The notes under the pieces were generated by a model, which saw only the letters and a list, made by a program, of their open reading frames with translations, had not been told where the DNA came from and ran no database searches. Below, piece after piece: positions 53,245-61,783 of a DNA stretch of 64,000 nt; the first letter of the stretch is position 1, and each line of letters begins with the position of its first letter. Location: contig NZ_PIUM01000011.1 in assembly GCF_002845745.1 (NCBI RefSeq), positions 82,235 through 146,234 on the forward strand, written 5' to 3'. Both the position numbers and the translations under genes were made by a program. Origin of the DNA: Telmatospirillum siberiense. Its GTDB lineage: Bacteria > Pseudomonadota > Alphaproteobacteria > Rhodospirillales > Magnetospirillaceae.

Positions 53245-54273
53245 ATGCGTTCCACGCGGTTGAAGTCTGTCATGGCCGTCGTCGGCGCGGCCTGTCTGCT
53301 GGCGGCGTCCGCCAGCAGTGCCTGGGCGGTCGATAAAGTCAAGTTTACCCTGGACTGGAAGTTCGAGGGCAACGCCGGCCCCTTCCTGCTGGCCCAGGAC
53401 AACGGTTATTTCGCGGCCGAAGGTTTGGATGTGACGATCGATACCGGTAACGGTTCCGCCGGTTCCGTGATCCGCGTGGCCAGCGGGACATATGATATCG
53501 GCGCGGCCGATCTCAATGCCCTCGTCGAATTCAATGCCAGCAATCCGGAGCGGGCGCTCAAGGCCTATTTCATGCTCTATGACGAGTCTCCGGCCGCCTT
53601 GTTCGCCCTGAAGAAAAGCGGCATCACCAAGCCGAAGGATCTTGAGGGCAAGACCCTTGGGGCGCCGGTCTTCGACGCGTCTCGCAAATTGTTCCCCGCC
53701 TTCGCCCGGGCGACCGGCGTGCCGACCGGCGCGGTGAAGTGGGAATCGATGGATCCGCCGCTGCGCGAGCCGATGCTGGCGCGCGGGCAGGTCGATGCCA
53801 TTTCGGGCTTCTATTTCACCAGCCTGTTGAACTTGAAGGCCCAGGGTATCGATCCAAAGGATCTGGTCGTCATGAAATATTCCGACTACGGCATGGCTTT
53901 CTATAGCAATGCCCTGGTCGCCTCGCCGGCTTTGATGAAGAACAATCCCGATCTTCTGAAGCGCTTCGCCCGCGCGGTGGCGAAAGGCTGGAAGGATGCC
54001 GTGAAGAATCCGTCCGCCGCCATCGAGGCCTTGAAGAAGCGTGACCCGCTGATCGATCCGGCCGTCGAGCTTGAACGGCTCAATATGGTGATCAAGGACA
54101 ATGTGCTGACGCCGGACGTCAAGGCCAACGGCATGGGAGCCATCCGCCGGGACCGCATGGCCAAGGCCATCGAGCAGCTGACGGACGCCTTCAATCTGAG
54201 CAAGGTGCCTGCGGTCGACGACATCTTTACCGACGCCTATCTGCCGGCCAAGGCCGATCGGATGCTGCAGTAG
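53245..54273 (+). CDS. ABC transporter substrate-binding protein (NMT1/THI5 type)
   Basis: 342 residues from the ATG at 53245, with TGAGGAG eight bases upstream. A Sec signal peptide (about 1-29) ends in SSAWA. The mature protein begins VKFTLDWKFEGNAGPFLLAQ, the hallmark of NMT1/THI5-like binding proteins, which bind pyrimidines, thiamin precursors or related nitrogen heterocycles. Given xdhABC, PuuE and AllC beside it, urate, xanthine or allantoin is the likely ligand. It is transcribed from a sigma-54 promoter and followed by a hairpin and the ATPase and permease genes. Confidence 0.85.
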   Translation: MRSTRLKSVMAVVGAACLLAASASSAWAVDKVKFTLDWKFEGNAGPFLLAQDNGYFAAEGLDVTIDTGNGSAGSVIRVASGTYDIGAADLNALVEFNASNPERALKAYFMLYDESPAALFALKKSGITKPKDLEGKTLGAPVFDASRKLFPAFARATGVPTGAVKWESMDPPLREPMLARGQVDAISGFYFTSLLNLKAQGIDPKDLVVMKYSDYGMAFYSNALVASPALMKNNPDLLKRFARAVAKGWKDAVKNPSAAIEALKKRDPLIDPAVELERLNMVIKDNVLTPDVKANGMGAIRRDRMAKAIEQLTDAFNLSKVPAVDDIFTDAYLPAKADRMLQ

Positions 54274-54282
54274 AGGAACCCT

Positions 54283-54315
54283 CTCGTGGCCTGTTGAAAA
54301 CCGACAGGTCACGAG
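54283..54315 (+). other. Stable hairpin after the binding-protein gene
   Basis: CTCGTGGCCTGT (54283-54294) pairs with ACAGGTCACGAG (54304-54315), a 12-bp stem with one G-T pair. No T-run follows, so it is probably a 3' protector of the binding-protein transcript rather than a terminator. Confidence 0.55.
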
Positions 54316-54370
54316 TCCGAGCGGCGCTCCCCGCCCACTGGAGCGGGGGTATGGGCGTCGAGTCCCCGAG

Positions 54371-54393
54371 ATCACCGGGTCAAGCCCGGTGAT
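54371..54393. repeat. Alphaproteobacterial short palindrome
   Basis: ATCACCGGG (54371-54379) and CCCGGTGAT (54385-54393) around TCAAG. Dispersed copies of this type are common in alphaproteobacterial genomes and give rise to false ORFs on the opposite strand. Confidence 0.75.
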
Positions 54394-54431
54394 GACGATG
54401 GACGGGATTATTGGAACAAAGGAAAACATCG

Positions 54432-55244
54432 GTGTCAGTCGCTTTCGTCGATCTCGATCATGTGAAACTGCGCTACGGCGGCAATGCCGACGCCCCTTTG
54501 GCGCTCGACGAAACCTCGATGAAGATCGACAAGGGCGAGTTCGTCGCCGTGGTCGGTCCGTCCGGCTGCGGGAAGTCTTCCCTGTTGAAGCTGGTATCGG
54601 GGCTGATGCCGCCCTCCGAGGGCAATGTCATCGTCAACGACCGCGAGGTTTCCGGGCCGCTGAAGATCGTCGGCATGGCCTTCCAGAATCCGACGCTTCT
54701 GCCCTGGCGGACGACGCTGGACAATGTGTTGCTGCCGCTTGAAATCGTCGAGCCCTATCGCGGGCGCATGCGCGGCGAACGCAAGGCCTTCGAGGAGAAG
54801 GCGATGCAGCTTCTGGCCAAGGTGGGCTTGGGCGGTTTCGAACGGAAGTTCCCCTGGGAATTGTCGGGCGGCATGCAGCAGCGGGCCAGCCTGTGCCGTT
54901 CCCTGATCCACGAGCCCGACCTTCTGATGCTCGACGAGCCGTTCGGCGCGCTCGACGCCTTCACCCGCGAAGAGCTGTGGGACATCCTTCAGGGGCTGTG
55001 GATGGAGAGGCCCTTCACCGTCATCCTGGTCACCCATGATCTGCGCGAGGCGGTCTATCTGGCCGACACCATCTATGTGATGAGCAACCGGCCCGGAAAG
55101 ATCCTGCTCCGTCAGCAAAATCCCCTGCCGCGGCCCCGCGATCAGGAAACCACCTTCAGGCAGGATTTCATCGACTTGGTGCATGCCCTGAAAAATCAGA
55201 TCCGCGTCGTCCGCTCGACCTCAAGCGAGGGGGGCCAGTCATGA
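54432..55244 (+). CDS. ABC transporter ATP-binding protein (SsuB/TauB type)
   Basis: 270 residues from the GTG at 54432, with AAAGGAAAA upstream. Walker A GPSGCGKSS, Q-loop FQNPTLLPWRT, signature LSGGMQQRASLCRS and Walker B LLMLDEPFGALDA are all in place. It powers the permease encoded next, whose ATG overlaps its stop by four bases. Together with the binding protein it makes a NMT1-type importer. Confidence 0.92.
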   Translation: MSVAFVDLDHVKLRYGGNADAPLALDETSMKIDKGEFVAVVGPSGCGKSSLLKLVSGLMPPSEGNVIVNDREVSGPLKIVGMAFQNPTLLPWRTTLDNVLLPLEIVEPYRGRMRGERKAFEEKAMQLLAKVGLGGFERKFPWELSGGMQQRASLCRSLIHEPDLLMLDEPFGALDAFTREELWDILQGLWMERPFTVILVTHDLREAVYLADTIYVMSNRPGKILLRQQNPLPRPRDQETTFRQDFIDLVHALKNQIRVVRSTSSEGGQS

Positions 55245-56002
55245 GCCGCCGGTTCCAATATTCTCCGTGGGTCGCCTCGATCGGCCTGTTCGTCGTCTGG
55301 GAGATCCTGGTGCGCGGTTTGAACGTGCCCTCCTATGTTCTGCCGACTCCTTCGGCCAGCTTCGTGGCGGCCTGGGTCTTCCGCGACGCCATCTGGATGC
55401 ATGCCGTGCAGACCCTGCTGACCACTCTGGGCGGGTTTGCCATCGCCGTCGTTTTCGGTGTCGTTCTGGGCTCGTTGGTGGGATCGTCGCGCGCCATTTA
55501 TTCGGCGGCCAATCCCATTCTTATCGGCTTCAACAGCGTGCCCAAGGTGGCCCTGGTTCCCATTCTGGTCATGTGGTTCGGTATCGGCACCGTGCCGGCC
55601 GTGCTGACCGCCTTTCTGATCTCGTTCTTTCCCATCGTGGTCAATGTGGCGACGGGGCTGGCCACTCTCGAACCGGAACTGCGCGACGTCTTGAGATCCC
55701 TGGGTGCTTCGCGTCTCGACGTGTTGCTCAAGGTGGGCTTTCCCAGATCCTTGCCCTTTTTCTTCGCGTCGCTGAAAGTCGCGGTGACCCTGGCCTTCGT
55801 CGGTTCGGTGATGAGCGAGACGGTCGCCTCCAACGTCGGCATGGGCTATCTGATGATGTCGGCCAGCTCCAAGTTCAACATGCCGCTGGTGTTCGCCGGC
55901 CTGCTGGTGATTGCCGCCATGGGGGTCGCTATGTACGGTGTCTTCTCGGCGATCGAACTGCGCTCGACCCGCTGGGCGACACGTGGTTCACCCACGGCGT
56001 GA
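55241..56002 (+). CDS. ABC transporter permease
   Basis: 253 residues with six predicted membrane helices and the cytoplasmic EAA-like loop around LRDVLRSLGASRLDVLLKVGFPRSLPFFFASL. Overlaps the ATPase stop and is 18 bases upstream of puuE, so importer and allantoinase genes form one operon. Substrate inferred from the neighbours. Confidence 0.9.
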   Translation: MSRRFQYSPWVASIGLFVVWEILVRGLNVPSYVLPTPSASFVAAWVFRDAIWMHAVQTLLTTLGGFAIAVVFGVVLGSLVGSSRAIYSAANPILIGFNSVPKVALVPILVMWFGIGTVPAVLTAFLISFFPIVVNVATGLATLEPELRDVLRSLGASRLDVLLKVGFPRSLPFFFASLKVAVTLAFVGSVMSETVASNVGMGYLMMSASSKFNMPLVFAGLLVIAAMGVAMYGVFSAIELRSTRWATRGSPTA

Positions 56003-56020
56003 CGGGATGGAAAGATCAAG

Positions 56021-56944
56021 ATGGTGACCGGAACAAAAGACGACTATCCGCGCGATCTCATCGGCTACGGCCGCACGCCGCCATTCGCCGACTGGCCGGA
56101 TGGGGCCCGGTTGGCCTTGCAGATCGTCGTCAATTACGAAGAGGGCGGCGAGCGCAATATTCTGCATGGTGACGTCGAATCCGAATGCTATCTGCAGGAG
56201 GTGGTCGGCATTCCCTCGCTGCCGGGCGTGCGCGATATCGAGGTCGAATCGGTCTACGAATACGGCAGCCGGGCCGGGTTGTGGCGCCTCTTGCGCCTGT
56301 TCGAAAGCTATTCCATCCCGGTGACCGTCTATGCCGTGGCGACGGCGCTGGCCCGCCACCGGGAGGCGGCGGCCGCGATGATCGCGGGCGGCCATGAGAT
56401 CGCCAGCCATGGCCTTAAATGGATCGACTATCAGTTCGTCGAGGAATCGGTGGAACGCGCTCATATGCGCCAGGCCATCGACATCCTGACCGATATCACC
56501 GGAAACCGGCCTCTCGGCTGGTATACCGGCCGTGTTTCGCCGCAGACCCGCCGACTGGTCGCCGAGGAGGGCGGCTTCCTCTATGACGCCGATTCCTACG
56601 CCGACGATCTGCCATATTGGGAAAAGGTGGAGGGAAAGCCGCAGTTGATCGTTCCCTACACCCTCGATAACAATGATATGAAATTCGGGACGGCTCAGGG
56701 CTTTTCCACGGGCGAGGATTTCTACACCTATCTTCGCGATGCTTTCGACACCCTCTACGAGGAAGGGGCTGAACGGCCGAAGATGATGTCGGTCGGGCTG
56801 CACTGCCGGCTGGCCGGACGGCCGGGACGGACCAGGGGGCTTCGGCGCTTCCTCGACCATGTGATGGCGCATGAGAAGGTGTGGATCTGCCGTCGTGTCG
56901 ATATCGCCCGGCATTGGCACCGGAAACATCCCTTCACCGGGTGA
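56021..56944 (+). CDS. puuE: Allantoinase PuuE
   Basis: 307 residues, a NodB-like deacetylase-type fold. N-terminal YPRDLIGYGRTPPFADWPDG and LALQIVVNYEEGGERNILHGD are characteristic of PuuE, a metal-independent type of allantoinase that differs from the AllB amidohydrolases. It opens allantoin to allantoate, which the gene at 57685 then degrades. Its stop overlaps a possible GTG start of the GntR gene. Confidence 0.88.
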   Translation: MVTGTKDDYPRDLIGYGRTPPFADWPDGARLALQIVVNYEEGGERNILHGDVESECYLQEVVGIPSLPGVRDIEVESVYEYGSRAGLWRLLRLFESYSIPVTVYAVATALARHREAAAAMIAGGHEIASHGLKWIDYQFVEESVERAHMRQAIDILTDITGNRPLGWYTGRVSPQTRRLVAEEGGFLYDADSYADDLPYWEKVEGKPQLIVPYTLDNNDMKFGTAQGFSTGEDFYTYLRDAFDTLYEEGAERPKMMSVGLHCRLAGRPGRTRGLRRFLDHVMAHEKVWICRRVDIARHWHRKHPFTG

Positions 56945-56958
56945 TCGGGACGAACGAA

Positions 56959-57681
56959 ATGATCTCGGCGGAGGCTTTGATCGACAGCAATCGGACGGGG
57001 CGGGAAATGGCGCCAACGTCGGAGGAGGCCATCTATCAGGTGATGCATGCGGCGATCGCCGAGCGGCGGTTGCCTGCCGGCATGCGTCTGGTGGAGGACC
57101 AACTGGCGCGTCTGTTCTGCGTCAGCCGGGCACGCATCCGGGCCGTTCTGCAATCGCTGGCCCGCGAGCGCATGGTGACCTTGCAGAAGAACCGCGGCGC
57201 CTTCGTCTCCTATCCCTCGGTGGCCGAGGCCCGGGAAGTGTTCCAGGCCCGGCGGCTGCTCGAATCGGCCCTGGTGCGCGAAGCCGCGCGGATGGCCAAA
57301 CTTCATGGCGTCGAACGGCTTCGCGAGCATCTCGATCGCGAAAGAGCGGCGGTCGAGAGCAATGACCGCCGTGTCGAGATCAAGCTGTCCGGCGAATTCC
57401 ATCTGCTGATCGCCGAACTGGTCGGCAATGCGACGCTGTCCGGCTATCTGGCCGAACTGATCGCCCGGTCCTCGCTGGTCATCGCCATCTATGAAGGGGC
57501 GGGGGCTCACGACTGCTGGCAGATGGAGCATCGGCGGATCGTCGATGCGCTGGCCGAAGGCGACGGGGAGGCGGCGGCGCGACTGATGGAAGGTCATCTG
57601 GCCGAAGCGGAATCCCGCCTTTCGCTATCGCGCGAGCCGGTTGCCTCCCAGATCGATTTCAAGGCGATCTTCGGAATTTGA
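56959..57681 (+). CDS. FCD-domain GntR family regulator
   Basis: 240 residues from the ATG at 56959; a GTG at 56941, overlapping the puuE stop, is the alternative. The N-terminal winged helix carries LPAGMRLVEDQLARLFCVSRARIRAVLQSLARERMV, and the FCD effector domain (about 90-225) has EVFQARRLLESALVREAARMA, typical of the FadR subgroup. It probably represses the importer and xdh genes in the absence of a purine-derived effector. Candidate operator ATTGTCAACAAT at 53008. Confidence 0.85.
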   Translation: MISAEALIDSNRTGREMAPTSEEAIYQVMHAAIAERRLPAGMRLVEDQLARLFCVSRARIRAVLQSLARERMVTLQKNRGAFVSYPSVAEAREVFQARRLLESALVREAARMAKLHGVERLREHLDRERAAVESNDRRVEIKLSGEFHLLIAELVGNATLSGYLAELIARSSLVIAIYEGAGAHDCWQMEHRRIVDALAEGDGEAAARLMEGHLAEAESRLSLSREPVASQIDFKAIFGI

Positions 57682-57684
57682 TTT

Positions 57685-58923
57685 TTAATCGCCAAAACCG
57701 GTGGTCGCGGCTAGGCGTTCGAGGGTATCGGACAACACCCGCAGGGCGAGATCGACATCTTCCGCGAGGACGGCCTCGGCCGGATTGTGGCTGATACCGC
57801 CGGCACAGCGGATGAAAAGCATGGCGACGGGGGCCAGGGATGCGATGGCCATGGCGTCATGGCCGGCGCCCGAGGGCAGGGCGTGAACGGGCATGCCTTG
57901 GGCCTCGATGGTTTCTGCGAACAGGGCGCGTAGGTGAGGGGCGCAATGGACGCTGGGGGACTGATGAAAGGTCTCGCCGGTCCAGGAAAGGCCGCGCGTT
58001 TCGGCGATTTCGCCGAACGTCCGGTCGATGGCGGCCAGGGCATCTAGGCGATCGGCATCCTGTTCGGCCCGCACGTCGATGGTGAAGGTGACGGCCCCCG
58101 GGATGACGTTGACGGCGTCCGGCTCGACCGCCAGCCTCCCGACGGTTCCCACGACGCCCTTTTCCCGGGCGATGCGTTCCACCGCCAGGACCATCTCGGC
58201 CGCCGCGGCCAAAGCGTCTCGCCGTTGTCCCATCGGCACGGTGCCGGCATGGCCGGCCATGCCTTTGATCCGGAAGCGTCTACGGGTCGCGCCGCAAATG
58301 GCGGTGACGACGCCGACCGGCAAATTCAGGCTTTCCAGCACCGGGCCCTGTTCGATATGCGCCTCGAGATAGGCGAGAATATCGCCTTTTCGGCGTGCCG
58401 CCTGGCCGACCGCTTGCGGGTCCAGGCCGAATTTCGTCATTGCCGCGGCCAAGCTGACACCCGCCTCGTCGCGGATATCCAGCCAGGCCGGATCGAAATC
58501 CCCGGCCAGGGCGTGGCTGCCGATCAGGCTGGTGCCGAAACGCACCCCTTCCTCTTCGCCGAAACCGATCACCTCGATGGCGAAAGGCAGACGACGCCCG
58601 GCGGTGTGCAAATGTTCGACCGCCGCCAATCCCAACAGGACGCCGAGAATACCGTCGTAACGTCCGGCATTGCGCACGCTGTCCAGGTGCGAGCCCAGGA
58701 TGACGGTTGGCGCATCCGGGCGGAGGCCGTCGTATCGGCCGATCACGCTGCCGGCCGCATCGGCGCACACGCGCATGCCGGCTTCGCCCATCCAGCCTCC
58801 GACCAGCCGATTGGCCTCGGCGTGCTGGGCGGTCAGATAGGTGCGGGTGATCATGCCCGGAGTTTCGGTGATCCTGGCCAGGGCATCGCTGCGCGCCAAG
58901 ACGGAAATGCTTCGATCCATCAT
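57685..58923 (-). CDS. Allantoate amidohydrolase (M20 family)
   Basis: 412 residues. The M20 metal ligands are visible: GSHLDSVRNAGRYDG (His and Asp), GEEEGVRFG (Glu) and HIEQGPVLE. The length and the DGILGVL segment fit the AllC/carbamoyl amidohydrolase group. In this location it probably hydrolyses allantoate to ureidoglycolate and ammonia. Specificity for ureido rather than carbamoyl substrates is not settled by sequence. It is transcribed toward the importer operon, convergent with the GntR gene. Confidence 0.8.
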   Translation of the reverse strand: MMDRSISVLARSDALARITETPGMITRTYLTAQHAEANRLVGGWMGEAGMRVCADAAGSVIGRYDGLRPDAPTVILGSHLDSVRNAGRYDGILGVLLGLAAVEHLHTAGRRLPFAIEVIGFGEEEGVRFGTSLIGSHALAGDFDPAWLDIRDEAGVSLAAAMTKFGLDPQAVGQAARRKGDILAYLEAHIEQGPVLESLNLPVGVVTAICGATRRRFRIKGMAGHAGTVPMGQRRDALAAAAEMVLAVERIAREKGVVGTVGRLAVEPDAVNVIPGAVTFTIDVRAEQDADRLDALAAIDRTFGEIAETRGLSWTGETFHQSPSVHCAPHLRALFAETIEAQGMPVHALPSGAGHDAMAIASLAPVAMLFIRCAGGISHNPAEAVLAEDVDLALRVLSDTLERLAATTGFGD

Positions 58924-59174
58924 GGGAAAAGGATAGCAGAGTCGATCCGTCGCCCAAGTTCAAAATCGGCTTTTTGATAGAGTAGCCCGAGCGATCCATC
59001 AAAAACCGTCCGGCTCGCCGGCCTGTGGACATTCGATGTGTCGGCCATCGTCCCTCAGGCCTGGAGACATTCCGCGAAAGTCGGAATTTCTCTAAAGGGA
59101 ATATCTAATTCTTCTATATAATATTCTTAGATATAACAACTTATGGTTGTTATCGGTCAGGTCGTGGTGGGGCG
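58924..59174. other. 251-base divergent gap, M20 gene/GGDEF-EAL gene
   Basis: Contains an inverted repeat TTTTTGAT (58971-58978) and ATCAAAAA (58998-59005) near the M20 gene, and A/T-rich DNA with another dyad near the GGDEF-EAL gene. No gene is seen. Confidence 0.55.
59133..59153. promoter_or_regulatory. Dyad upstream of the GGDEF-EAL gene
   Basis: ATAACAAC (59133-59140) pairs with GTTGTTAT (59146-59153). It lies just after a TATAAT-like block and 22 bases before the start codon, a position fitting a repressor operator. Confidence 0.45.
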
Positions 59175-61238
59175 ATGGCGGCTGGGAAGAGTTGGAATTC
59201 GAAAGAAATGTTCCAGGCCATCCTGGATCGTTGCCCGGTCGGAATTGCCGTCATCGACTACGACGGCAACTATGTCACGGTCAATCCGGCCTATTGCGCC
59301 ATTTATGGTTATGAGCCGCAAGAGATGGTCTCCCACCCCTTCACCATGGTCTTTCCCGTGGAGGACCGTCAGCCGATTCTGATCCGTCATCAGCGGTTCC
59401 TGAGCGAAGGAGGAAAACTGGGGGGCGAATGGACGGTGGTGCGGCGCGACGGAACCGTTCTCTCCGTTTGGTCCGAATCCGTGCGCTTCGCCAAGAGGGA
59501 GGGATTCTTCAATCGGCTGGTCTATGTGCTCGACATTACCGAACGGAAAAAGACGCAAGAGCAGATGCGGATCGCGGCAACGGTCTACGAGACCAGCCAC
59601 GAGGCGATCCTGGTGACGGATGGCGACAACAACATCATCGCCGTCAACCCGGCCTTTACCCGGGTGACCGGCTATGATTTCGCCGAGGTGGTCGGTCGCA
59701 ACCCGCGCATTTTCAAGTCCGGCCGCCATGACGATGCCTTCTTCCGCGAAATGTGGCGTTCGCTGAACGAGGAGGATATGTGGATCGGCGAGGTCTGGGA
59801 CCGTCGCAAAAGCGGCGAGGATTACGTCAAGGAGTTGACCATCACGGTGGTCAAGGACGCCTCGGGCGCCGTGCTGAGCTATGTGGGCATGTTCTCCGAT
59901 ATCACCCTGCGCAAGAAGAACGAGGAAATAATCTGGCGTCAGGCTAATTTCGACGCGGTGACCGGCCTGCCCAACCGTCACATGTTCCAGGACCGTCTGG
60001 AACAAGGCGCCCGGAAGGCGACCCGCGAGGGACGGATCATGGCCTTGATGCTGATCGACCTGGACCATTTCAAGGAGGTCAACGATTCGTTGGGGCACAG
60101 GGCTGGCGACGCTTTGCTGGCCGAAGTGTCTTTCCGCATCGCCGGCTGCCTGCGCGCGGTCGACACCGTCGCGCGTCTGGGGGGCGATGAATTCGCGGTG
60201 ATCTTTTCCGATCTCTCCCATGCCAGGGACGGGGAACGGGTCGCCCGGACCCTGCTGGCAAGTCTGGCTGAACCCTTTTTCATCGAAAGGGAGAGCGTTT
60301 TCGTCTCGGCCAGCATCGGCATCGCCATCTTCCCCGACGACAGCGATAGTCTGGAGGAGCTGTTCAAGAACGCCGACCAGGCGATGTATGCCGCCAAGGC
60401 GGCGGGGCGCAACTGTTTCAGCTATTTCACCCCGGCCATGCAGCAGGCGGCTCTCGATCGCCTGCGCATGAGCAATGACTTGCGCCGTGCTCTCGATGCC
60501 GCGCAGTTCGAGGTCCATTACCAGCCGATCATCCATCTGATGACAGGCAGGGTGGTCAAGGCCGAGGCCCTGGTCCGCTGGCTTCATCCGACGCGCGGCA
60601 TGATCGGCCCGGCGGAGTTCATTCCCCTGGCCGAGGACACCGGACTCATCGTTCCTCTGGGAGACTGGGTGGCACGACAGGCGATCGCCCGCCTTGCTCA
60701 ATGGCGCAGGGCGTTCAATCCGGAATTTCAGATCGCCGTCAACCAATCGCCGGCTCAGTTTCGGAGCAACGATTTCACGGACGTGGGCTGGGTCCAGGAA
60801 CTGGAACGTTATGGCCTGGAGGGCAATGCCGTGGTCATCGAGATCACGGAAGGCTTGCTGTTGAATGCCGAACCACGGGTCAACAAGAACCTTCTCATGT
60901 TCCGCGATGCGGGCATCCAGATCGCCATCGACGATTTCGGCACCGGATACTCGTCACTCGCCTATTTGCGGAAGTTCGACATCGACTACCTGAAGATCGA
61001 CCGGTCCTTCGTCGAGGATCTGGACGGCATCGGGCTCGATCTTTGCGAGGCGATCGTGGTGATGGCCCATCGACTTGGCCTCGAGGTGGTGGCCGAAGGC
61101 GTGGAGACGGAGCGGCAAAGGGACATCCTGGCCCGGATCGGGTGCGATTATGCACAAGGTTATTTGTTCTCGCGGCCGCTGCCCGCGGAGTCCTTTACCG
61201 CTCTGCTGAGTGCCTGGCCTGATCCTTCCGCCCCCTGA
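59175..61238 (+). CDS. PAS-PAS-GGDEF-EAL cyclic-di-GMP protein
   Basis: 687 residues. Two PAS/PAC domains (about 14-125 and 135-250) with NPAYCAIYGYEPQEM and NPAFTRVTGYDFAEV are followed by a GGDEF domain with intact GGDEF at 336-340 and an EAL domain with Glu464-Ala-Leu in AEALVRW. Both catalytic motifs are intact, so it may make or break cyclic di-GMP depending on the PAS signal. No membrane segment is seen, so the protein is cytoplasmic. Surface polysaccharide or motility are likely targets. Confidence 0.92.
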   Translation: MAAGKSWNSKEMFQAILDRCPVGIAVIDYDGNYVTVNPAYCAIYGYEPQEMVSHPFTMVFPVEDRQPILIRHQRFLSEGGKLGGEWTVVRRDGTVLSVWSESVRFAKREGFFNRLVYVLDITERKKTQEQMRIAATVYETSHEAILVTDGDNNIIAVNPAFTRVTGYDFAEVVGRNPRIFKSGRHDDAFFREMWRSLNEEDMWIGEVWDRRKSGEDYVKELTITVVKDASGAVLSYVGMFSDITLRKKNEEIIWRQANFDAVTGLPNRHMFQDRLEQGARKATREGRIMALMLIDLDHFKEVNDSLGHRAGDALLAEVSFRIAGCLRAVDTVARLGGDEFAVIFSDLSHARDGERVARTLLASLAEPFFIERESVFVSASIGIAIFPDDSDSLEELFKNADQAMYAAKAAGRNCFSYFTPAMQQAALDRLRMSNDLRRALDAAQFEVHYQPIIHLMTGRVVKAEALVRWLHPTRGMIGPAEFIPLAEDTGLIVPLGDWVARQAIARLAQWRRAFNPEFQIAVNQSPAQFRSNDFTDVGWVQELERYGLEGNAVVIEITEGLLLNAEPRVNKNLLMFRDAGIQIAIDDFGTGYSSLAYLRKFDIDYLKIDRSFVEDLDGIGLDLCEAIVVMAHRLGLEVVAEGVETERQRDILARIGCDYAQGYLFSRPLPAESFTALLSAWPDPSAP

Positions 61239-61274
61239 CGACGGGGCTCGTTCGTGCCGGCCGCCGCCGCCCGC

Positions 61275-61769
61275 TCATTTGCGTTTACTATCAGGCTTCC
61301 TGGTCTGATTGACCGGCTCTTCGGTCATTCCGTAGGTGTCCGGCTGTTGCGTCCACATCTGATCCCGTCGTTCCAGGGTCAAGTGGATGTCGAGAGTTCC
61401 GCGCGTCGAGCTTTTGAAGATGACGTCGGTCCGGATGGTGTCGTCGGGCGCCTTGGTTGATCTGGTCCCGACGTAGAGGAGGCCGCCGCCGTCAGGTTCG
61501 ATCAGCGTGGCAAACCACTGGAAGCGGTTCGGGTCCCGGACGGTTTCCGTCAATGAACGCGTGATGACGGTTTCGTCCACTTTCGAGCCCTTGGCGGCGG
61601 CATCCGAACGGATCTTCTCCACGGTTACGGGATTGATCTCGATGGGCAGCTTTTGGCCCATCTGCTCCTTGATCCAGTCGGTTTGTTCGGCGCACGCGCT
61701 CAGCGAGAACGCGGTCAGGACCACCAGCGCCGTCTTTCTGATGGTCCGGGACAAAATAAGAGATGCCAT
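61275..61769 (-). CDS. Small lipoprotein of unknown function
   Basis: 164 residues. A signal peptide with lipobox LSAC (Cys near residue 26) marks it as a lipoprotein. The mature part contains a VTVEKIRSDAAAKG helix and beta-rich stretches (GLLYVGTRSTKAP, GTLDIHLTLERRD). I do not recognise a family. It lies 14 bases downstream of purC on the same strand and is probably co-transcribed. Confidence 0.65.
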   Translation of the reverse strand: MASLILSRTIRKTALVVLTAFSLSACAEQTDWIKEQMGQKLPIEINPVTVEKIRSDAAAKGSKVDETVITRSLTETVRDPNRFQWFATLIEPDGGGLLYVGTRSTKAPDDTIRTDVIFKSSTRGTLDIHLTLERRDQMWTQQPDTYGMTEEPVNQTRKPDSKRK

Positions 61770-61783
61770 CCGTGGCGACTATT

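Noticed and set aside
52852..54429. A 525-codon minus-strand frame beginning with an ITGLDPVI-type peptide
   Set aside because: The start comes from the alphaproteobacterial palindrome at 54371; the rest is antisense to the binding-protein gene.
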